Source of the DNA: Verrucomicrobia bacterium SCGC AAA164-E04
Lineage (GTDB): Bacteria > Verrucomicrobiota > Verrucomicrobiia > Limisphaerales > AAA164-E04
Length of the DNA: 47,699 bases
NCBI GenBank assembly: GCA_000383715.1
Contig: KB911973.1
Span: 1-47,699, forward strand
Reading direction: 5' to 3'
Part shown: in pieces, positions 43,450 to 47,699 of the stretch
How positions within the stretch are numbered: position 1 is the first letter of the stretch
Layout: the number at the start of each line of letters is the position of its first letter
The notes under the pieces: model-generated
The model's input: only the letters and a program-made list of their open reading frames with translations
What the model was told of the DNA's origin: nothing
Databases searched by the model: none
Program-made: the position numbers and the translations under genes

Positions 43450-46400
43450 TTATTCACTTAGTGCGCCGAATTCCTTAAAAGTAAAGGAGTAATCAGAATA
43501 CTCATCTGGGATAAAACAAAGAACAATTTTGGCAGTGAAATCTAAACCATCGGATTGAAAAACACCGCCAGAAGAAACCGCTGCAGTGAATGTATGAACA
43601 CTTTCATTAGCTTCATTGACAAGCACCCCCCTCACATTCCCGCCAGAAATCTCTGTTCCAGCTATGGATTTAACTGTACCTTCAAGAACTTTACTGCGTT
43701 CCGCTAGTTGGATGTTGATTTTTTGCCCTCCAAAAACTTTAATACTCCCCCCTCCATCCGGGACAGGATGTCCATGTTCAACAGAATGTTCATCATCATG
43801 TTCGACATTGAAACTAACAACGCTTGAAACCTTAATATACCCGTTGTTGTAAGGGGTTGCTGATTTGTAATTAGATCGGACGTCAGACAAATACTGGACA
43901 CCTATAGGAACAGTGATCTCCTCACCAGGTAACAAGGTAAATTTTGGATTCGGGTTAAATACTTGAAAAAAAGGTACACTTGGGGCGGCATGCAATTCAT
44001 ACTCAAGGGCGCTGTCATAGAAATTTTTCAAGTTGACTGGCACGGTATCAATATCAGCAGGACTCGAAGAATTTGAAACAGCCCAAGTGTAATTAGATTG
44101 TGTTTCATTATTACGCAGCGCGGCACCACTCTCTTGGAAAACTACTGGCTGGTTTTCTATAGTATGCGTACCACTCCAAGGTTTGATTTCAACTTTAATA
44201 CACTTGTGTTTCATGCCACCTGATTCAATACCACGACTAAATACACCGCGGGTCTCTCCGCCGTCCCAAATAGAAACGGCTTTAGAGTTTCCTTGAATTT
44301 CTTCGATTGTATGCAGGCCCAGACTAGCCCAAGCAGCTGATGGGGCTGAGCTTGCGTTGTAGTCTCTAACTTTAACTTCAACCCTTACGTTCTTTAGAGG
44401 AAGCCAAGAATTATTGTGCACTTGCACATGCAGTTCATTGTCTAACGAAGGGTGCGGAACATTAAATAATTCTGGCTCGTCTCGATTAAGATCATTTACA
44501 ACCCAAATGTCCGGCGATTGATAATTACCTTGCCATGGTCTTATTGATGGGTCAGCACCATTATTTGGCACATCACTTGCATTAACCTTTGTATAATTAA
44601 TCTCAATTTCCCCCCAATCATCGTTAAAGTCAGAAGATGGGGACACGATTAATTCTTCGAGTAAACTATTTTCACTTAAGTTGTCTAAAACCAATTCCTG
44701 ACCTGGCCGTGACGGGATTAGGAAAGGTCCATCATGTTTAAGTTCGAAATCATCTACGGGGGTTGTTATCCATTGGGTGTCAGCGTTAATTCCATTGTTT
44801 AATATGAAATTCTCTATTGCATTTGGATCAGCTAATCCGGCAAAATTTTGACGTATCCCCACTAAGTGCGTGTCAAAATCACTCTGAGCTAAAAGAGCGG
44901 AGCTTTGAGCGACGCCTTGTTTTAAGGCTGAAAACACATCTAGTTCTCTACTTAAATCAGTCCAATTTTCAATAACCCGGAAATATTTATCAGGCGTTGG
45001 CTCTGGACCTGTTAAAATGAAATTATTCTGTGGATCATGATAAGTAATTGTTTTGGTGCGGTATTCAGGGAATAAGAAAAATCCATTTTTGTCAGGCCCT
45101 CGGTATTCAACATTAAGGTTGTTTCCGTCTGCCAGTCTTATTTCTACCCCGCCTAGAACATCTCCCCCGAGTTGCAAATTTCCGTTATTTAAATTAGCAA
45201 GCTTATACTTACGATTAATATTTATAGCATCTCCCTCAAGAGGGAATGAGGCAGGATTAAAAACCCCTACTTTTTCTTCAGGTATCCAACCTCTACTAAT
45301 TTTTGTTGCCAATATATGATCAGCAAACTCCCCTTGACTTGCCATTACATCGTGAATACTTAACCTTCGCGCCCTAGAACCTTCAGTATGTCCCCAGCCA
45401 CCACTCCAATAATGGTCGGGTAATTTTTGGATTGTGTGCCCCAGCTCATGCACTATTAGCTTGGTTGTGCGGTCAATGCTAGATGCCCAGCCACTCCCTA
45501 TCGACACCATTGGCCCACCGAACGCCCAAGGAGAAATAGTAACCTGATACTCAGGGTGCTCGATTTGTGGAAGCCACCAGATCTGGATTAAATTATCGAT
45601 ATTTATACCAGCTTGTTCCAAAGCCAAATTCGCTTGAGGCTGGATATATTGCTGCATTTCTCTTGGCCTATTGAGGTAAAAGTCCTTATCTGTAATAGTA
45701 AGCTCGATCTCAAAAGCGTGAAGCGATTCAGCCGGCTGATCTATGAATTTATAGTCTAGATAAATATAATAGGTACCAGGCTTTAACATGGCTTTGTATT
45801 CAATTAGGGAGTCATCAATATTCTCTGTTACGTGAATAACCTGATCAGAATCTATAAAAGCATTATAATTAACCAAATCGTCCAACGGGCTTTTCACCCC
45901 AAGATCATTGGGGTATTTAGCTTTTGCAACAGCAAATCTATCGCAGTCAGGTCCGATATTTAGTTGTATGGTTTCACCAAATGATGTTGTGATGATTGGG
46001 CTAATCCATTCTAAAAGATCGCCCACATTGTTCGGTCGAGCTAAACTGATACTATTCGTCCCTGCAGACGCATAGTCGGTATAATTAAAATTTATATTTG
46101 TGAGTCTTTTACTGTATTCCCTTTCAAACAATTTCCCGTTCATTCTAGTCAAATCCCTATTTAGATCTACAACCATCAAACCGCTTCCATTTTCGAGCAA
46201 TATGCTACTTTGACCGTATGTTGATTGTTTAAAATATTCTTGAGGGGATATATGAGCCAGGCTTTCATCGAACGTTTCCTCTATGATGTTTTTCACTTTC
46301 TCAACATATAACTGTTTAGATCCATCTGTGTATCGCCCATCTGGATCTGTAGTGGTAAAAATTAAATTAATAATCCTAAAATTTTCACTACCATTCCTGC

Positions 46401-47529
46401 GAACTATTTCCGCATATCTAGAAGACCCTCCATAAAAAGTATTCTGGCTATTATTCCCCCCGAAAGCTCCTCCCCATGCCGGAAAAGAAGGGGAATAGAT
46501 TGTAGGATCATCAGTGTAATAAGGGTAACCATGGTCTATAGTTCCAGCGGAAGGCATATCTACCTTGACAATAAAAGAGGAACCGTTCTGGTTAGATTCT
46601 ACATCTGACAAATAATCTGCCAAACGAGTGATTTTAATAATTGATTCACCAAGAAGACCTAATGCTTGTAGGTGTACGTAGACTTCTTCTGAATCTGCAT
46701 CGGATAAAATTCCAAAATTAACCCCTACAACCTCTTGATTTGATGACGAAATCACATATGCGTTCCATTGATCTCCCTGGAAGTTTTGTGCAGCCTCCTC
46801 AGCCACAAGACTCACATTCTGTAAATGCTGAGGCATTGAGATCACAATCTTCTTGTATTCTTTGGGCCTAAGCATGATCGATTCAGTTATGTCAAATTCA
46901 GGGTGATAAAGATTTTTTGTTTGCAGTTCTTTAACTATTACACCTAATTCTCTTATCTCTTTGCTTAGCGAATTCTGACTCTCAAGAAGTCGCTTATTCG
47001 CCTCTTGATGTATCGAAATTTTATTCTCAAGGTCATTTATGATCATGTTTTGACGCTTTATTATTTCATTTTCTGCTAAGGCCTTTTTGCTTATACTTGA
47101 AGTATAAAGTGAACTCACTGCCAACGGAACAGGGTTGATTATTGTTTCAAAAATCTGAAAATCACCATTAACCATAATGCTCCCCTTAACCTGAAGGCTC
47201 GTTACATTTTCGTCCAAATTGCCAATATAATCGCTTGAAAAATCTAAACTAATTACACCAACACCCTTTTCTACAGACACATTTACAGTGTGCTCATGCT
47301 TGAGAGGATCTAATTGGTTAGTAATTTCAACCTCGTTTACCAATCCATCTGAGCTCCATAAGATAGCCTTTGATGGAAGGCCAATGACAACAACGTAGGC
47401 CTGCGTATCCACTTTTTCATATTCGGAAAACTCTGGCACATATACCTGGAGGTTGGATTCTGATGCTAATACGATTGATGGCATCAAAAATAGGAATAGA
47501 TACGTCAAATAATTAAGTTTTTTTCTCAT
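43450..47529 (-). CDS. Large secreted zinc-metallopeptidase-like protein (M6-like)
   Basis: About 1359 residues from the ATG at 47529 (MRKKLNYLTYL), which begins a signal peptide (LTYLFLFLMPSIVLA); an upstream ATG at 47601 is less likely. A predicted coiled coil lies around residues 146-206 (ENEIIKRQNMIINDLENK, LESQNSLSKEIRELG). The zincin motif HELGHTIQKLPDHY is at residues 694-707: the HExxH matches, and the following LPDxY resembles the M6 immune-inhibitor-A motif HExGHxLGLPDxY but with one more residue. GGWGHTEGSRARRLSIHDVMAS may form the Met-turn. The C-terminal 500 residues are beta-sandwich-like. Whole gene is AT-rich. Secreted protease is likely; activity unproved. Confidence 0.78.
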   Translation of the reverse strand: MRKKLNYLTYLFLFLMPSIVLASESNLQVYVPEFSEYEKVDTQAYVVVIGLPSKAILWSSDGLVNEVEITNQLDPLKHEHTVNVSVEKGVGVISLDFSSDYIGNLDENVTSLQVKGSIMVNGDFQIFETIINPVPLAVSSLYTSSISKKALAENEIIKRQNMIINDLENKISIHQEANKRLLESQNSLSKEIRELGVIVKELQTKNLYHPEFDITESIMLRPKEYKKIVISMPQHLQNVSLVAEEAAQNFQGDQWNAYVISSSNQEVVGVNFGILSDADSEEVYVHLQALGLLGESIIKITRLADYLSDVESNQNGSSFIVKVDMPSAGTIDHGYPYYTDDPTIYSPSFPAWGGAFGGNNSQNTFYGGSSRYAEIVRRNGSENFRIINLIFTTTDPDGRYTDGSKQLYVEKVKNIIEETFDESLAHISPQEYFKQSTYGQSSILLENGSGLMVVDLNRDLTRMNGKLFEREYSKRLTNINFNYTDYASAGTNSISLARPNNVGDLLEWISPIITTSFGETIQLNIGPDCDRFAVAKAKYPNDLGVKSPLDDLVNYNAFIDSDQVIHVTENIDDSLIEYKAMLKPGTYYIYLDYKFIDQPAESLHAFEIELTITDKDFYLNRPREMQQYIQPQANLALEQAGINIDNLIQIWWLPQIEHPEYQVTISPWAFGGPMVSIGSGWASSIDRTTKLIVHELGHTIQKLPDHYWSGGWGHTEGSRARRLSIHDVMASQGEFADHILATKISRGWIPEEKVGVFNPASFPLEGDAININRKYKLANLNNGNLQLGGDVLGGVEIRLADGNNLNVEYRGPDKNGFFLFPEYRTKTITYHDPQNNFILTGPEPTPDKYFRVIENWTDLSRELDVFSALKQGVAQSSALLAQSDFDTHLVGIRQNFAGLADPNAIENFILNNGINADTQWITTPVDDFELKHDGPFLIPSRPGQELVLDNLSENSLLEELIVSPSSDFNDDWGEIEINYTKVNASDVPNNGADPSIRPWQGNYQSPDIWVVNDLNRDEPELFNVPHPSLDNELHVQVHNNSWLPLKNVRVEVKVRDYNASSAPSAAWASLGLHTIEEIQGNSKAVSIWDGGETRGVFSRGIESGGMKHKCIKVEIKPWSGTHTIENQPVVFQESGAALRNNETQSNYTWAVSNSSSPADIDTVPVNLKNFYDSALEYELHAAPSVPFFQVFNPNPKFTLLPGEEITVPIGVQYLSDVRSNYKSATPYNNGYIKVSSVVSFNVEHDDEHSVEHGHPVPDGGGSIKVFGGQKINIQLAERSKVLEGTVKSIAGTEISGGNVRGVLVNEANESVHTFTAAVSSGGVFQSDGLDFTAKIVLCFIPDEYSDYSFTFKEFGALSE

Positions 47530-47699
47530 CTTTCGATTGAATATTTTTAAATTTTGCAATGCCGGCTGTCTACTTTCGTGCCCAGTGGTCGAGTTACTCA
47601 AACCGGGCCAGATTTTGCGTTAGTCTGGATGGGTTCAATACTTGTTTAATTTCATACAATAAGTCAATGCTGGGCCGGAGAGAGGGCGTAGCCCGATCG
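47530..47699. other. Upstream region of the large peptidase gene
   Basis: About 170 bases to the window end. No gene is seen. It should hold the promoter of the minus-strand gene; a GC-rich stretch at the far end (GGGCCGGAGAGAGGGCGTAGCCC) differs in composition from the coding region. Confidence 0.4.

Noticed and set aside
1..47699. CRISPR arrays, rRNA genes and insertion sequences
   Set aside because: No regularly spaced repeats, no rRNA-like stretches and no transposase motifs (DDE or HUH) were seen on either strand.

Overview
The gene content points to a Verrucomicrobiota bacterium, probably of the marine Opitutae type. The reasons are a PVC-type secreted beta-propeller dehydrogenase, a sulfatase, a Tat-exported DUF1501 protein, a Tat-exported sugar isomerase, a DUF1080 domain and a dockerin/cohesin-type secreted protein. 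This is inferred from family content, not from a phylogenetic marker search.

Layout. Bases 1-662 hold the 3' end of an ECF sigma-factor gene overlapping its anti-sigma gene, followed by a secreted hypothetical protein, a cupredoxin protein and a secreted beta-propeller (to 4084). On the minus strand come ribF, truB and an N-terminally broken nrnA-like DHH gene (4132-6574). Around 6575-6645 the sequence jumps into the 5' part of the same sigma gene that starts the window. Bases 1-95 are an exact inverted copy of 6641-6735, and a 70-base piece of nrnA is duplicated at the joint. Joining 7191-6641 to 96-153 restores a 202-residue sigma factor in frame, so the first 6.6 kb is either an inversion or, more likely, an assembly or amplification chimera.

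From 7231 to 36218 the window looks like ordinary chromosome: hisB, a secreted/membrane hypothetical protein, a TonB-dependent receptor, a decayed region, a sulfatase, a PIG-L deacetylase, cysK with a clear terminator, then a minus-strand cluster (M20 peptidase, glycosyltransferase, flippase, RsbU-like phosphatase), glyS, a Nudix hydrolase, DUF1501, an HtrA protease, amt-glnK, an M3 peptidase lipoprotein, ApbE, a short AraC-type regulator, a sugar isomerase broken at a G10 tract, and a large esterase/DUF1080 fusion.

Bases 36311-41268 are a compact mobile element: tRNA-Thr(UGU), a tyrosine integrase 95 bases downstream, an unrecognised 296-residue protein, a small excisionase-like HTH protein, an archaeo-eukaryotic-type primase and an SF3-type helicase, all on one strand and closely packed. 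It has the core of an integrative replicating satellite, with no visible capsid, conjugation or defence gene. A perfect 14-bp hairpin lies just before the HTH gene. No second att copy was found.

From 41269 to the end the DNA is a mosaic: a scar with a gene fragment cut at both ends, a dockerin/cohesin protein whose base composition changes sharply near residue 97, and an AT-rich gene for a 1359-residue secreted zinc-metallopeptidase-like protein. These look like horizontally acquired or recombined surface-protein genes.
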